From JAVVSK01 sp036654235 (GTDB taxonomy: Bacteria; Bacillota; Clostridia; Christensenellales; CAG-138): a stretch of 64,000 nt of DNA. The stretch spans positions 1 to 64,000 of the forward strand of contig JAVVSK010000009.1 in assembly GCA_036654235.1 (NCBI GenBank). Direction: 5' to 3'. The notes under the pieces are model-generated. The model saw only the letters and a program-made list of their open reading frames with translations, was not told the DNA's origin and made no database searches. Below are positions 26,461 to 34,924 of this stretch, piece by piece (position 1 is the stretch's first letter; the number at the start of each line of letters is the position of its first letter). The position numbers and the translations under genes are program-made.

Positions 26461-26535
26461 TGGGGTGTAGCCAAGCGGCAAGGCACGGGACTTTGACTCC
26501 CGCATTCGTAGGTTCAAATCCTGCCACCCCAGCCA
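26461..26535 (+). tRNA. tRNA-Gln (TTG)
   Basis: Acceptor TGGGGTG / CACCCCA, anticodon loop CTTTGAC, encoded CCA. The weak first T-A pair is usual in tRNA-Gln. Confidence 0.96.
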
Positions 26536-26541
26536 TTTTAT

Positions 26542-26617
26542 GACCCGTTAGCTCAGTTGGTAGAGCACTTGACTTTTAATCAAGGTGTCCGGAGTTCGAA
26601 TCTCCGACGGGTCACCA
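26542..26617 (+). tRNA. tRNA-Lys (TTT)
   Basis: Acceptor GACCCGT / ACGGGTC, anticodon loop CTTTTAA, encoded CCA. It begins 6 nt after tRNA-Gln. Confidence 0.96.
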
Positions 26618-26630
26618 TTTTTTTGAAAAT

Positions 26631-26716
26631 GCGGACGTGGCGTAATTGGCAGACGCGCTGGATTTAGGTTCCAGTGCCGAATAGGCGTATGAGTTCAAGT
26701 CTCTTCGTCCGCACCA
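26631..26716 (+). tRNA. tRNA-Leu (TAG)
   Basis: 86 nt with a long variable arm (class II tRNA). Acceptor GCGGACG / CGTCCGC, anticodon loop TTTAGGT, encoded CCA. Confidence 0.96.
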
Positions 26717-26769
26717 GCTTTTTTTACTGGGTGTAAAACTGTTTGATTTTGTTCAAGCGCCGGGATTTT

Positions 26770-26845
26770 GGGTTGTTAGCTCAGCTGGTAGAGCACCTGA
26801 CTCTTAATCAGGGTGTCCAGGGTTCGAGCCCCTGACGACCCACCA
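26770..26845 (+). tRNA. tRNA-Lys (CTT), copy 1
   Basis: Acceptor GGGTTGT / ACGACCC with one T-G pair, anticodon loop CTCTTAA, encoded CCA. Its sequence is identical over all 76 nt to the copy at 27040. Confidence 0.96.
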
Positions 26846-26876
26846 TTTATTACAGTTTATTGTTTTTTAATATTGC

Positions 26877-26952
26877 GCGGGAGTAGCTCATTTGGTAGAG
26901 CGCCGCCTTGCCAAGGCGGAGGTAGCGGGTTCGAGCCCCGTCTTCCGCTCCA
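26877..26952 (+). tRNA. tRNA-Gly (GCC)
   Basis: Acceptor GCGGGAG / CTTCCGC, anticodon loop TTGCCAA, encoded CCA. Confidence 0.96.
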
Positions 26953-26959
26953 AAATAGT

Positions 26960-27033
26960 GCGGGTGTAGTGTAATGGTAACACATTAGCCTTCCAAGCTG
27001 AGATAGTGGGTTCGAGTCCCATCATCCGCTCCA
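26960..27033 (+). tRNA. tRNA-Gly (TCC)
   Basis: 74 nt. Acceptor GCGGGTG / CATCCGC, anticodon loop CTTCCAA, encoded CCA. It starts 7 nt after the GCC isoacceptor. Confidence 0.96.
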
Positions 27034-27039
27034 CTTTTT

Positions 27040-27115
27040 GGGTTGTTAGCTCAGCTGGTAGAGCACCTGACTCTTAATCAGGGTGTCCAGGGTTCGAGCC
27101 CCTGACGACCCACCA
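27040..27115 (+). tRNA. tRNA-Lys (CTT), copy 2
   Basis: An exact duplicate of the 26770 gene, separated from it by the two tRNA-Gly genes. It is the last tRNA of the array. Confidence 0.96.
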
Positions 27116-27129
27116 AACCCTATAAACCC

Positions 27130-27159
27130 AAAAGTTCTCTTTTTTAAAGGGAACTTTTG
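27130..27159 (+). terminator. Terminator of the tRNA operon
   Basis: The stem AAAAGTTC / GAACTTTT, extended inward by weak pairs across a T-rich loop, ends in TTTTGTTAT, 14 nt after the last tRNA. Confidence 0.7.
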
Positions 27160-27199
27160 TTATATGCGAAGATTCTTTAATTTTCAAAAAAATCTATAC

Positions 27200-27360
27200 G
27201 AATCGGTTCGTCGGCGGAAAGACCGAAAATCATTCGGCTATTCCGCCGATTTTTAAAGCCGGGATCGTTGTTGCGTATGTTATTATTATTCTGTTTGTGC
27301 TACGATATACTATTATAAATAACGCGCTGAGATGCAAGATGAAATTCGCGCTAAAAAGCT
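27200..27360 (+). pseudogene. Possible tail of a decayed membrane protein gene
   Basis: One plus-strand frame reads IPPIFKAGIVVAYVIIILFV and continues with a basic segment until a TAG near 27369. There is no start codon and no complete gene. It sits directly before the dead response regulator, so it may be another fragment of the same lost locus. Family not recognised. Confidence 0.3.
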
Positions 27361-27415
27361 TTGGATAGAGGCTACGAAAGGTATTCTTTGACTTTATTTT
27401 GAGGATAGATAATTT

Positions 27416-27916
27416 ACGAACTATCATATTGCAAATTGCGATGATGAGGCGATCGAATTAAAATATTTATCTTCGTTCGTAGGCGAATGGACGAAGCAAA
27501 ACGATAATATAGTCATCATATCAATCTTTAAAAGCGCTGAAACCTTCATTTTCGATTATGCGGACAATAAGGATTACAATATTCTTTTACTCGACATTGA
27601 GATGCCCGGTATTAATGGCGTTGAGCTGGCGAAAAGAGCGCGCCTTGATAATGCAACGGTTCAGATTATTTTTATAACGGGCTTTCCGAATTTTTTAGCG
27701 GAAGGCTATGAGGTTTCGGCGCTGTATTTTCTAATGAAATCCGTAGGCTATGAAAAGTTTTTAGAAGTTCTAACCCGTGCATCGATAAATTTAAGTAAAG
27801 CCGAAAGGGTTATAATATTTAATATCGACGGTTAATTGATTCGTATTTTAGCCGGTAAAATAACGTTCGTCTAGGCGTTCGCAAATTCGGTTATGTTAAT
27901 TACAACCGACAATTTT
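27416..27916 (+). pseudogene. Dead LytTR-family response regulator (AgrA/LytR type)
   Basis: A receiver domain can be read from 27416: NYHIANCDDEAIELKYLSSF near the start and LLLDIEMPGINGVELAKRAR with the phosphoacceptor Asp. A GAGG ribosome site (27401) precedes ACG at 27416, where an ATG is expected. After NIDG an in-frame TAA (27833) interrupts. The same frame continues as LIRILAGKITFV, a TAG where Glu is expected, then AFANSVMLITTDN, which is the start of a LytTR DNA-binding domain. Lost start, two nonsense codons and a truncated end show that the gene is dead. Confidence 0.8.
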
Positions 27917-28470
27917 TAGGGATACAAGCGCGATGAATATTATACGCTTTTATCGGTCGTCTTTCAGGACATTTATATTATGCTGATTTCTGTCGCAAAA
28001 AATATACCCCTTTTGCGAGCAAAGTAAAATTGATGAAGCTAAGATTTCTAAAGTTAAAGCTTTCAGGACTATACGAAAAAGTAGAAAATTTACCTAAAAA
28101 AGAAAACAATCTGCTTTTAAAAAGCATATATGAGGAAGCTACTGATCTTTCGGAAGGCGAAAAACAAAGGCATGCACTATATCAAATTATACCCGACGAA
28201 CCAACCGCCGATCTCGAGCCGATAGCTGAATACGATATATAGCAAGTTTAACGGTATGACCGGAAATAAAACGGCGATTTATATAAGTCACCGTCTATAC
28301 TCCTGTCGCTTTTTGCGATGATATAGCGGTATTAGGTAAAGGCAGAATTGTCCAACGCGGTAATCACGATAAATTTGTCGTAAATGAAGCCGGAAAACAC
28401 TATGAACTATGGAATGTTCAAGAGCAGTATTACGTCGAAAAGGAATATAGAAAATACCGCGTTGTTTATC
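27917..28470 (+). pseudogene. Dead ABC exporter ATPase domain
   Basis: Consecutive frames give recognisable pieces in the right order: YKRDEYYTLLSVVFQDIYI (Q-loop), then DEAKISK, LSGLYEKVENLPKKENN, LSEGEKQRHALY (signature), IPDEPTADLEPIAEYDI (Walker B), TAIYISHRLYSCRF (H-loop) and DDIAVLGKGRIVQRGNHDKF. At least two frameshifts, several stops and a short deletion before Walker B separate them. The membrane domain and Walker A are missing. It follows the dead regulator without a gap, so a deletion has joined the two. The nearest living families are peptide or bacteriocin exporters. Confidence 0.78.
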
Positions 28471-28591
28471 TGCCATTTCATACACTGTTTTTAAGCGCAA
28501 ATAAAAATCCGGGCAGTTTAAAAAGATAAATGTATCAAACTGTACGGGTATTTCGCTTACAAACGTAAATAAAAAAATCAAGCTTTATTTT

Positions 28592-28990
28592 TCAGTTACA
28601 TTTATGATTATTCTTATCCATCCAATAAATCAGCTTACCGCATTTTGGGCAGGTATTTTCAGCCGTATTTTTATCTACCCAACTTTTTACGCCATTGTCT
28701 TTCATAAATTGCAAGTCGCTGATAACCGTTTCGTGGTGACCAATTCCGTTTTCATAATGCTGCTTACTGAAATCATTTAAACGTGCGCAGGGAAAATCAG
28801 GGCATTCATAGCAGCGGGTAACATTATGCTGTTTGGCGCATGCGCGGAATCCGGCTCCGCATACGGCGCAATGCGGAGTTAGTTTATCAGATAAACAACC
28901 GTGACAATCTTCGGGATATGCGGGGCAAATCCCGCAAAACAGACCGCAAATAGCGGCGGTATTATTATTTGGTTTCATATTCATTTTCAC
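28592..28990 (-). CDS. DUF3795 cysteine-rich protein
   Basis: 132 residues with 14 cysteines. The N-terminal part AAICGLFCGICPAYPEDCHG, the middle CYECPDFPCARLNDF and the end CPKCGKLIYWMDKNNHKC are typical of DUF3795, a small Fe-S or zinc-binding-like family of unknown function found in anaerobes. No signal peptide is seen. It stands alone between the gene graveyard and the MATE gene. The last 25 residues form a separate zinc-ribbon-like pair. Confidence 0.75.
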   Translation of the reverse strand: MKMNMKPNNNTAAICGLFCGICPAYPEDCHGCLSDKLTPHCAVCGAGFRACAKQHNVTRCYECPDFPCARLNDFSKQHYENGIGHHETVISDLQFMKDNGVKSWVDKNTAENTCPKCGKLIYWMDKNNHKCN

Positions 28991-29204
28991 CTCAATTTAT
29001 AAATAGCATGATCATAAGCAAACTTTAGAAGTATAGAAATATCTATCTATTCTATATACATTATAAATGATAAGTTAATCAAAGGTCAACAGAAGAACGT
29101 TTATATACGTCGTCGGATACTTATTTAGAACGGTTAAAAAAACAGAATGGGGTAGATATAAAAAAATGCGTTGCCAATTGCTTTTTTAATGATATAATAA
29201 GGAT

Positions 29205-30605
29205 ATGTTTATTAAAAACTTTTTTCTTGTTGATAAAATGATTAAGCCATCTATGGTGTTGGGGGAGCTTCCCGGGACAAAAGAAGCGTATAAAACGAGC
29301 CTCGCTATGGCTTGGCCCTCGGCGCTTGAATCCGTTTTGATCGCTCTTATCGGCTCAATGGACATCATGATGGTCGGGTCATTGGGCGAATCCGCAATTT
29401 CGGCGGTCGGAATAACGACTCAGCCGAAATTCATACTGTTAGCCGTTATAATGACGCTTAATATGGGCGTTACCGCGATAGTAGCTAGAAGAAAAGGCGA
29501 GGGCGATAAAGTGGGCGCGACAAAATGCCTAAAACAGGCTCTCCTTCTTTGCGGTCTGCTGTCTCTAATTTTAAACGTACTTGGCGAGGTTTTCGCCGAG
29601 GATTTTTTACGCTTAGCCGGAGCGAACGACGATTATATGGTGGATGCTCTCGTATATTTTCGAATCATCCTTATAGGTAATTTTTTTTCATGTATAAACT
29701 TAACTATAAATGCCGCGCAAAGGGGCTTCGGAAATACGCGAATATCAATGGTGACGAATATTTCCGCGAACCTTGTAAATATTCTTTTTAACTTTCTCCT
29801 TATAAACGGCATTTGGATTTTTCCAAGGTGGGGGGTTATGGGCGCTGCTGTTGCAACGGTTATAGGAAATATAGTCGGACTTATAATAGCGATAATCTCG
29901 GTAACTAGGCGGCAACGCGAATTTAATATATTCGTAAGCAAGGGATGGGGCTTTGATAAAAAGACGATGAAGGGTATAATTAAAGTCTGGTCCTCTGCTC
30001 TCGTTGAACAGGTATTTATGCGTGCCGGATTTTTCGTTTATGCGGCAATGGTTGCCTCTTTGGGAACGCTTGCCTTTGCGACGCATCAAATTTGCTTACA
30101 ACTTATAAATATATCGTTCGCATTTGGCGATGGGCTGGGGATAGCCTCTGCTAGTTTAGTAGGTCAAAACTTAGGGGCAAAGCGACCCGATATAGCTATG
30201 ATATACGGTAAAGTAGGTCAGCGCTGCGCCCTTATAATAGGCATATTTCTTTCAATTACCTTTATCCTTTTACGAAAACAGCTGATCGGTCTATTTTCAA
30301 ACGAAGCGGAGGTTATCGAGCTGGGGTCGAAGGTCGTTTTCGTTATAGCTCTCCTCTGTCTTGCGCAAACATCACAGGTCGTAATATCGGGCTGTTTGCG
30401 CGGCGCGGGCGACGCTGGCTTTGTCGCCATATCATCTTTTATAAGCATAGCGGTGGTTAGAACCGGTTTATCTTATCTTTTCTGTTTCACTTTAGGATGG
30501 GGCTTAATCGGAGCTTGGTTGGGTATGTTCAGCGATCAGTTTTTGCGTTTAATACTGAATTTTATTCGCTATGAAACGGCAAAGTGGACCAAAATAGAAT
30601 TGTAA
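29205..30605 (+). CDS. MATE family multidrug/toxin exporter
   Basis: 466 residues with about 12 membrane helices and the internal two-fold repeat of MATE proteins. The first half has MAWPSALESVLIALIGSMDI and MVGSLGESAISAVG; the second begins near residue 260 with WSSALVEQVFMRAGFFVYAA. Family members export cationic compounds in exchange for H+ or Na+. The start is uncertain: ATG 29205 has AAGGA only 2 nt before it, while the ATG at 29238 has no ribosome site. It ends at a bidirectional terminator facing the MacAB-like operon. Confidence 0.9.
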   Translation: MFIKNFFLVDKMIKPSMVLGELPGTKEAYKTSLAMAWPSALESVLIALIGSMDIMMVGSLGESAISAVGITTQPKFILLAVIMTLNMGVTAIVARRKGEGDKVGATKCLKQALLLCGLLSLILNVLGEVFAEDFLRLAGANDDYMVDALVYFRIILIGNFFSCINLTINAAQRGFGNTRISMVTNISANLVNILFNFLLINGIWIFPRWGVMGAAVATVIGNIVGLIIAIISVTRRQREFNIFVSKGWGFDKKTMKGIIKVWSSALVEQVFMRAGFFVYAAMVASLGTLAFATHQICLQLINISFAFGDGLGIASASLVGQNLGAKRPDIAMIYGKVGQRCALIIGIFLSITFILLRKQLIGLFSNEAEVIELGSKVVFVIALLCLAQTSQVVISGCLRGAGDAGFVAISSFISIAVVRTGLSYLFCFTLGWGLIGAWLGMFSDQFLRLILNFIRYETAKWTKIEL

Positions 30606-30641
30606 CGCATTCAATGTTTTAAAAAACGCATTTTATAAACC

Positions 30642-30676
30642 AAATACCCCCACGGAATAATTCCGTGAGGGTATTT
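30642..30676. terminator. Bidirectional terminator
   Basis: The hairpin AAATACCC...ACGGAA / TTCCGT...GGGTATTT, with A-rich and T-rich ends, lies between the convergent MATE gene and the ABC permease gene. It serves both strands. Confidence 0.88.
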
Positions 30677-30689
30677 GATTCATAAAGGT

Positions 30690-31880
30690 TTACTCATACC
30701 TAAGCGCGTCTATCGGCTTTAGCTTACTCGCTTTATTTGCGGGGTAAAGCCCAAATACGACCCCGATGAATACGGAAAACAACATAGCCGTAAGTATTAC
30801 GGGGAACTCCATAGTGAGCGTCATATAGTCACCGGCTATAGCGCCTATAAGTTCGAGTATTCCCCAAGAAAAAGCGAGACCTATGCTTCCACCGAAAAGA
30901 CTTAGGATTAGTGCTTCAGATAAAAATTGTGTAAGTATACTAAAGCGCGACGCGCCTATCGCTTTTCTTATTCCTATTTCGCGGGTTCGCTCAGTAACCG
31001 AAACAAGCATTATATTCATTATTCCGATTCCACCGACAACGAGGGATATAGCCGCTATGCCGCCCAAAAGCAGACTCATTGTACTCATTGCTTTATCCAT
31101 TATATTCATCACTGTAGACTGATTAACAATATAAAACGCATCCTTATCCTGTTTAAACCGATTTAAAAGTAGATTATTCAGTTTGTTTTCCGCCTTATCC
31201 ATTTTTGAAGAATCCGCGGAGCTAACGTAAAACGTAGTTACAAAGGGTGAGTTTGTCATTCGGCTTCCTATATTATACGGTATATATGCAGTATTGCGTC
31301 CTTTCGTAATAAAGGACATAAACGATGTGCCGCCCGTTTTATCTTCCTTTAGCACGCCAATTACTAAAAAATCGCGCCCATTAACGCTAACTGTTGCACC
31401 GACAGCGTCTTTCTCAGGGAAAAACTCATTCGCGCTTTCCGCGTCTAAAACTATGACGGCGCTTGCGTTATCTATATCGGGCTGCTTAAGAAACCGTCCA
31501 TAATCAATTTTAACGTTGCGTATATTTTGATATTCGGGGGTCGTACCGTAAATAACGAAGTCAAGGTTGTTTAGACCGGATTTAACGGTTGAATATACGG
31601 TGGCTTCCGGTGCGGAGGAGAGAATTTCCGGTTCATTCGCGAAAGCTTTAACGTCTTCGGTCGTAAGGGGTGCGCCCCGGTCGTCAACTACCGAAACCGA
31701 AATAAGGTCGCTTCCAACCTCCGAAATTTGCGAAACTATCGCGCCTTTCGCCCCGTTTACGAGAGAGATCAGAACAACCACGGATATAACTCCTATAATT
31801 ATTCCGAGCATAGTCAAAAAAGAGCGCATCTTGTTTGAAAATATAGCGGAAAAAGCCATTTTAATGGTTTGAATTAACAT
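30690..31880 (-). CDS. MacB-like ABC transporter permease
   Basis: 396 residues. An N-terminal membrane helix (TMLGIIIGVISVVVLISLV, about residues 20-40) and a long extracellular MacB-PCD domain (45-260) are followed by three helices of the FtsX domain (about 270-385, including the conserved ERTREIGIRKAIGAS loop). In Gram-positive bacteria such mechanotransmission permeases export peptides, antibiotics or lipids, or sense them. It overlaps the ATPase stop by 7 nt, and adaptor, ATPase and permease form one operon. Substrate unknown. Confidence 0.9.
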   Translation of the reverse strand: MLIQTIKMAFSAIFSNKMRSFLTMLGIIIGVISVVVLISLVNGAKGAIVSQISEVGSDLISVSVVDDRGAPLTTEDVKAFANEPEILSSAPEATVYSTVKSGLNNLDFVIYGTTPEYQNIRNVKIDYGRFLKQPDIDNASAVIVLDAESANEFFPEKDAVGATVSVNGRDFLVIGVLKEDKTGGTSFMSFITKGRNTAYIPYNIGSRMTNSPFVTTFYVSSADSSKMDKAENKLNNLLLNRFKQDKDAFYIVNQSTVMNIMDKAMSTMSLLLGGIAAISLVVGGIGIMNIMLVSVTERTREIGIRKAIGASRFSILTQFLSEALILSLFGGSIGLAFSWGILELIGAIAGDYMTLTMEFPVILTAMLFSVFIGVVFGLYPANKASKLKPIDALRYE

Positions 31881-32557
31881 GAAGCCACCTCGCTTACCTC
31901 GCCGTCCAATATGCGCACTTTGCGCTTTGCGGCGTTCGCTATCGATTCGTCGTGGGTTATTAAAATTATAGTGTTTCCGAGATCGTTAAGTTCATGAAAT
32001 ATTGAGAGTATTTCAGCTCCGGTCTTTGAATCGAGATTACCCGTAGGTTCGTCGGCTAGTATTATTGAAGGTTCCGTTGCAAGGGCGCGCGCTATAGCGA
32101 CTCGCTGTTGTTGCCCTCCGCTAAGCTCGGTCGGTCTATGTTCCATTCGCGACGAAAGACCGACTCGGGAGAGCGCAATAGCGACGCGTTCATGACGAAC
32201 GCTTGGCGCTACGCCCTGATAAATAAGAGGAAGCTCAACGTTTTCGATAGCGGTCATTTTCGGAAGAAGGTTAAAACCCTGAAATATAAAGCCTATCTTT
32301 TTATTTCTTATTCGCGCAAGCTGTTTTTCCGAATATTCCTCTATGCGCTGACCATCTAATATATAGGTCCCGCTGTCCGCTATATCAAGACAGCCGATTA
32401 TATTCATTAAAGTAGATTTCCCGCTTCCCGATGGACCTATGATGCTTACGAACTCTCCCTTTTTTATCGTAAGGGAGGCGTGAAAGAGTGCATGAACATC
32501 GGTGTCACCTATGCTGTAGGTTTTATTGATGTCTATGAGCTTTATTATATCGCTCAT
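31874..32557 (-). CDS. MacB/LolD-type ABC transporter ATPase
   Basis: 227 residues with every canonical ATPase motif: Walker A GPSGSGKST near residue 40, Q-loop FQGFNLLP, signature LSGGQQQR near 145, Walker B ILADEPTGNLD with catalytic Glu near 168, and H-loop LITHDE near 200. The LNDLGNTIILITHD form is typical of the LolD/MacB group. It overlaps the adaptor stop by 4 nt and the permease start by 7 nt. Confidence 0.93.
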   Translation of the reverse strand: MSDIIKLIDINKTYSIGDTDVHALFHASLTIKKGEFVSIIGPSGSGKSTLMNIIGCLDIADSGTYILDGQRIEEYSEKQLARIRNKKIGFIFQGFNLLPKMTAIENVELPLIYQGVAPSVRHERVAIALSRVGLSSRMEHRPTELSGGQQQRVAIARALATEPSIILADEPTGNLDSKTGAEILSIFHELNDLGNTIILITHDESIANAAKRKVRILDGEVSEVASC

Positions 32558-34137
32558 TTTAAACCCTCCGGTGTTGGCTGAACGTTATTTTGTTTCATAA
32601 AACGCATCATACCTAACATAGTACTCTCGCTCAACTGATACATAGCTATATCGTTCTCTTTAAGCCCCTTTACTATCTCTACGTTTATCCCGTCGGATAG
32701 ACCACTCTCAATATAGGTTTTAACCATGTCTTTTCCGCGATGATCGCCCGTTGCGCTTAAAAGAACGAATGCTTTTCCGTCACTCTCCTCGTTTAAAAGC
32801 TCAAGGGGAACGATGAGAACATCATCTCTGCGCTCGGTAACGATAGTAGCCGCAGCGTTCATGCCGATTAAGATTCGCGAATCCGCGTTTTTAAGCGTAA
32901 TCGTAACCGAATAGTTCGTAACTTCATTCACGGATATGCCTATGGATGAAAGGGCGGTTATTTCGCCTTCAAACTTTGCTCCGGGTATTGCGCTTATTTT
33001 TACATCTGCCTTTTGCCCTAATTTTAAAGACAAGATATCAAGTTCGTCTATATCCGAGGTCATTTCGATTTTTTCGCCTTCCATTACAGAGGTACCGACG
33101 GTCGTTATTTTAGTTGAACCCACTGTCATTTCGCCGTTTTTTAAGCTGAGAGATGCTATTGTTCCGTTCATCTCCGCTTTTAAAGCGTAGTTTGCATTTT
33201 TAAGCGTGACGGCTTTCGATAGTGCGTCCGCCGCTCTTTCGCGCTCGGCTAATCTATAAGAAAATTCGGGCGTAACCGCATCCGAAACTGTATATAACTT
33301 TTCGCCCACGGATACCGAGTCGTTAAGACCGACATGTATCGATTTTATTTTTCCGTTCGAATATAAAACCGTATAAGGGGCATTTATCTCAGTTGTTGCT
33401 TCGGAGATTTTTTTATTCGTATCGGATATAGCGAGAGTTGTGCCCACTGAATATGCGTCGTCGTCTACTAAGGCGGTATAAGTTGAACCCGTGTGTGAGA
33501 TTATTGTAGCTCTTCGCGATTTACCCGTTTCGTTTTCAACGGCGAGTTTACTATACAGAGCGTAATCTTCGGAGGAATCGAAAGTAAGTTTTAAAAATCC
33601 ATCGGTAGACAACACCATGAGAGCGCCATGCTCCAGCATAACGGCTTCGACGGAGCTGTTTTCTTCTCCGTATATCAACTTTACGCGACCTTTTACCGTA
33701 GAACTTACCGCCTTATCCTCCGATTTTCGCATAGAGGCAAGGTCGGCATCTTTCGCGGTTAAATCCAAAGAAAGCGTATCTATAAGGTTATTTACATCGT
33801 TTTTATCGAAAAACGCTATCGTATCTCCAATTTTAACGATATCTCCAACTGATTTTTCAACGCTCTCGACGGTAATCCCCGAGAGCGTCTCAATACTTTC
33901 GGTATTTCCTACTTTAAGCGTTCCTGTAGCCGTAACGGATTTTATTATGCTGCCCTTTTTGACCGTATGGGTTTCGTAATACGGGGCGTTCATATTGTTT
34001 CTAATAATTGCGCCGGTGACGAGAAATCCTGCAATGAGAAATACGATAATTATAAGCGCTATTAATCCGGCATTTTTACGTTTTTTCTTAGGCTTGGAGG
34101 GGACTATAACCTCGCCTTTATTTGGATTTTTAACCAT
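32554..34137 (-). CDS. HlyD/MacA-like membrane fusion (adaptor) protein
   Basis: 527 residues, long for the family. A basic cytoplasmic start and one membrane helix (about 22-45, NAGLIALIIIVFLIAGFLV) are followed by a biotinyl-lipoyl-like strand (GTLKVGNTESIETLSGI) and a helical hairpin (LIDTLSLDLTAKDADLASM). An inserted segment of about 100 residues (about 120-230) precedes the second lipoyl half and barrel domains (TSDIDELDILSLKLGQKADV). It probably links the MacB-like permease to the cell wall side. GAGGT precedes the ATG. It is the first gene of the three-gene operon. Confidence 0.85.
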   Translation of the reverse strand: MVKNPNKGEVIVPSKPKKKRKNAGLIALIIIVFLIAGFLVTGAIIRNNMNAPYYETHTVKKGSIIKSVTATGTLKVGNTESIETLSGITVESVEKSVGDIVKIGDTIAFFDKNDVNNLIDTLSLDLTAKDADLASMRKSEDKAVSSTVKGRVKLIYGEENSSVEAVMLEHGALMVLSTDGFLKLTFDSSEDYALYSKLAVENETGKSRRATIISHTGSTYTALVDDDAYSVGTTLAISDTNKKISEATTEINAPYTVLYSNGKIKSIHVGLNDSVSVGEKLYTVSDAVTPEFSYRLAERERAADALSKAVTLKNANYALKAEMNGTIASLSLKNGEMTVGSTKITTVGTSVMEGEKIEMTSDIDELDILSLKLGQKADVKISAIPGAKFEGEITALSSIGISVNEVTNYSVTITLKNADSRILIGMNAAATIVTERRDDVLIVPLELLNEESDGKAFVLLSATGDHRGKDMVKTYIESGLSDGINVEIVKGLKENDIAMYQLSESTMLGMMRFMKQNNVQPTPEGLK

Positions 34138-34332
34138 TTTTTATTTACCTCGCATATTAAACTGCGATTACTCTACACGCTTATTTTGAACGCAATATGG
34201 CAATAAAGTTATTTTCATGAGAAATTTAGCGGAACGAAGCTTTTAAAAAAACTATCTTCAGTGGCACGGCATATAGTTTTAATATTAAATGACAATATAT
34301 TTGAATAGATCAAAAATTAAATGTAAAACCAC

Positions 34333-34361
34333 TTGACATCGGAATAAAGCTATGCTAAAGT
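34333..34361 (+). promoter_or_regulatory. Promoter of the rpmG-secE-nusG-ribosomal protein operon
   Basis: A consensus -35 TTGACA (34333-34338), 17-bp spacer and TAAAGT -10 (34356-34361). A small hairpin ATCCCC / GGGGAT (34371-34388) lies in the leader before rpmG. Confidence 0.7.
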
Positions 34362-34433
34362 ACTAAAGCTATCCCCTTAGAAGGGGATATATTTAGGTTG
34401 CGCACACACCACAGTTAAAAGGAGTGAAAAGCT

Positions 34434-34583
34434 ATGCGTGTCAAGATAACATTGGCGTGCACGGAGTGCAAGCAGAGGAATTACAACACCTTCAAGAACA
34501 AGAAAAACGATCCTGATAGGTTGGAATTCAATAAATACTGCCGCTTCTGCCGCAAACAAACCCTACATAGAGAGAGCAAATAA
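34434..34583 (+). CDS. rpmG: 50S ribosomal protein L33
   Basis: 49 residues starting MRVKITLACTECKQRNYN. Two CxxC pairs (CTEC near residue 9, CRFC near 36) form the zinc ribbon, so this is the zinc-binding C+ form of L33. AAAGGAGTG lies upstream of ATG 34434. It is the first gene of the operon and is followed by secE after 39 nt, the usual Firmicute order. Confidence 0.95.
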   Translation: MRVKITLACTECKQRNYNTFKNKKNDPDRLEFNKYCRFCRKQTLHRESK

Positions 34584-34622
34584 AATTTCCCCCTAAAATA
34601 TATTATGGGGAACGGAGGAATT

Positions 34623-34907
34623 ATGGATAACGAAAAGAAGCTTGAAACCAAGCCGGTCAAAAAGAAAAAGCCCAGAGAAAAAGGGCGCGTTAAAAAGTAT
34701 TTCCGCGAAGTTGTAGGCGAGGTCAAGAAGCTGAGCTGGCCTACGCCTAAAGAGCTCGCCATGTATTCTCTCATGGTATTGGCGTTTGTCGCGGTCATGG
34801 CTATTATAATCGGCGCTTTGGATATTGGCTTTGGCGAAGGAATGAGGGCGCTTGCCCATGTCGCTCCTACGGCGACTCCGGTTGTGTCCGCTACTCCTGT
34901 ACTTTAA
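34623..34907 (+). CDS. secE: Preprotein translocase subunit SecE
   Basis: 94 residues from ATG 34623, preceded by GGAGG; an in-frame ATG at 34605 lies before the ribosome site. A lysine-rich amphipathic start is followed by the conserved VVGEVKKLSWPTPKEL and a single membrane helix (about 50-70, MVLAFVAVMAIIIGALDIG). Together with SecY and SecG it forms the protein channel. The 25-residue Ala/Thr/Pro-rich tail beyond the helix is longer than in many homologues. Confidence 0.94.
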   Translation: MDNEKKLETKPVKKKKPREKGRVKKYFREVVGEVKKLSWPTPKELAMYSLMVLAFVAVMAIIIGALDIGFGEGMRALAHVAPTATPVVSATPVL

Positions 34908-34924
34908 TATGAGGATATCGGAAG

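Noticed and set aside
28030..28242. 70-codon ORF as a small ABC-type gene
   Set aside because: It contains only the signature to Walker B part of an ATPase, with a deletion and without Walker A; it is a pseudogene fragment.
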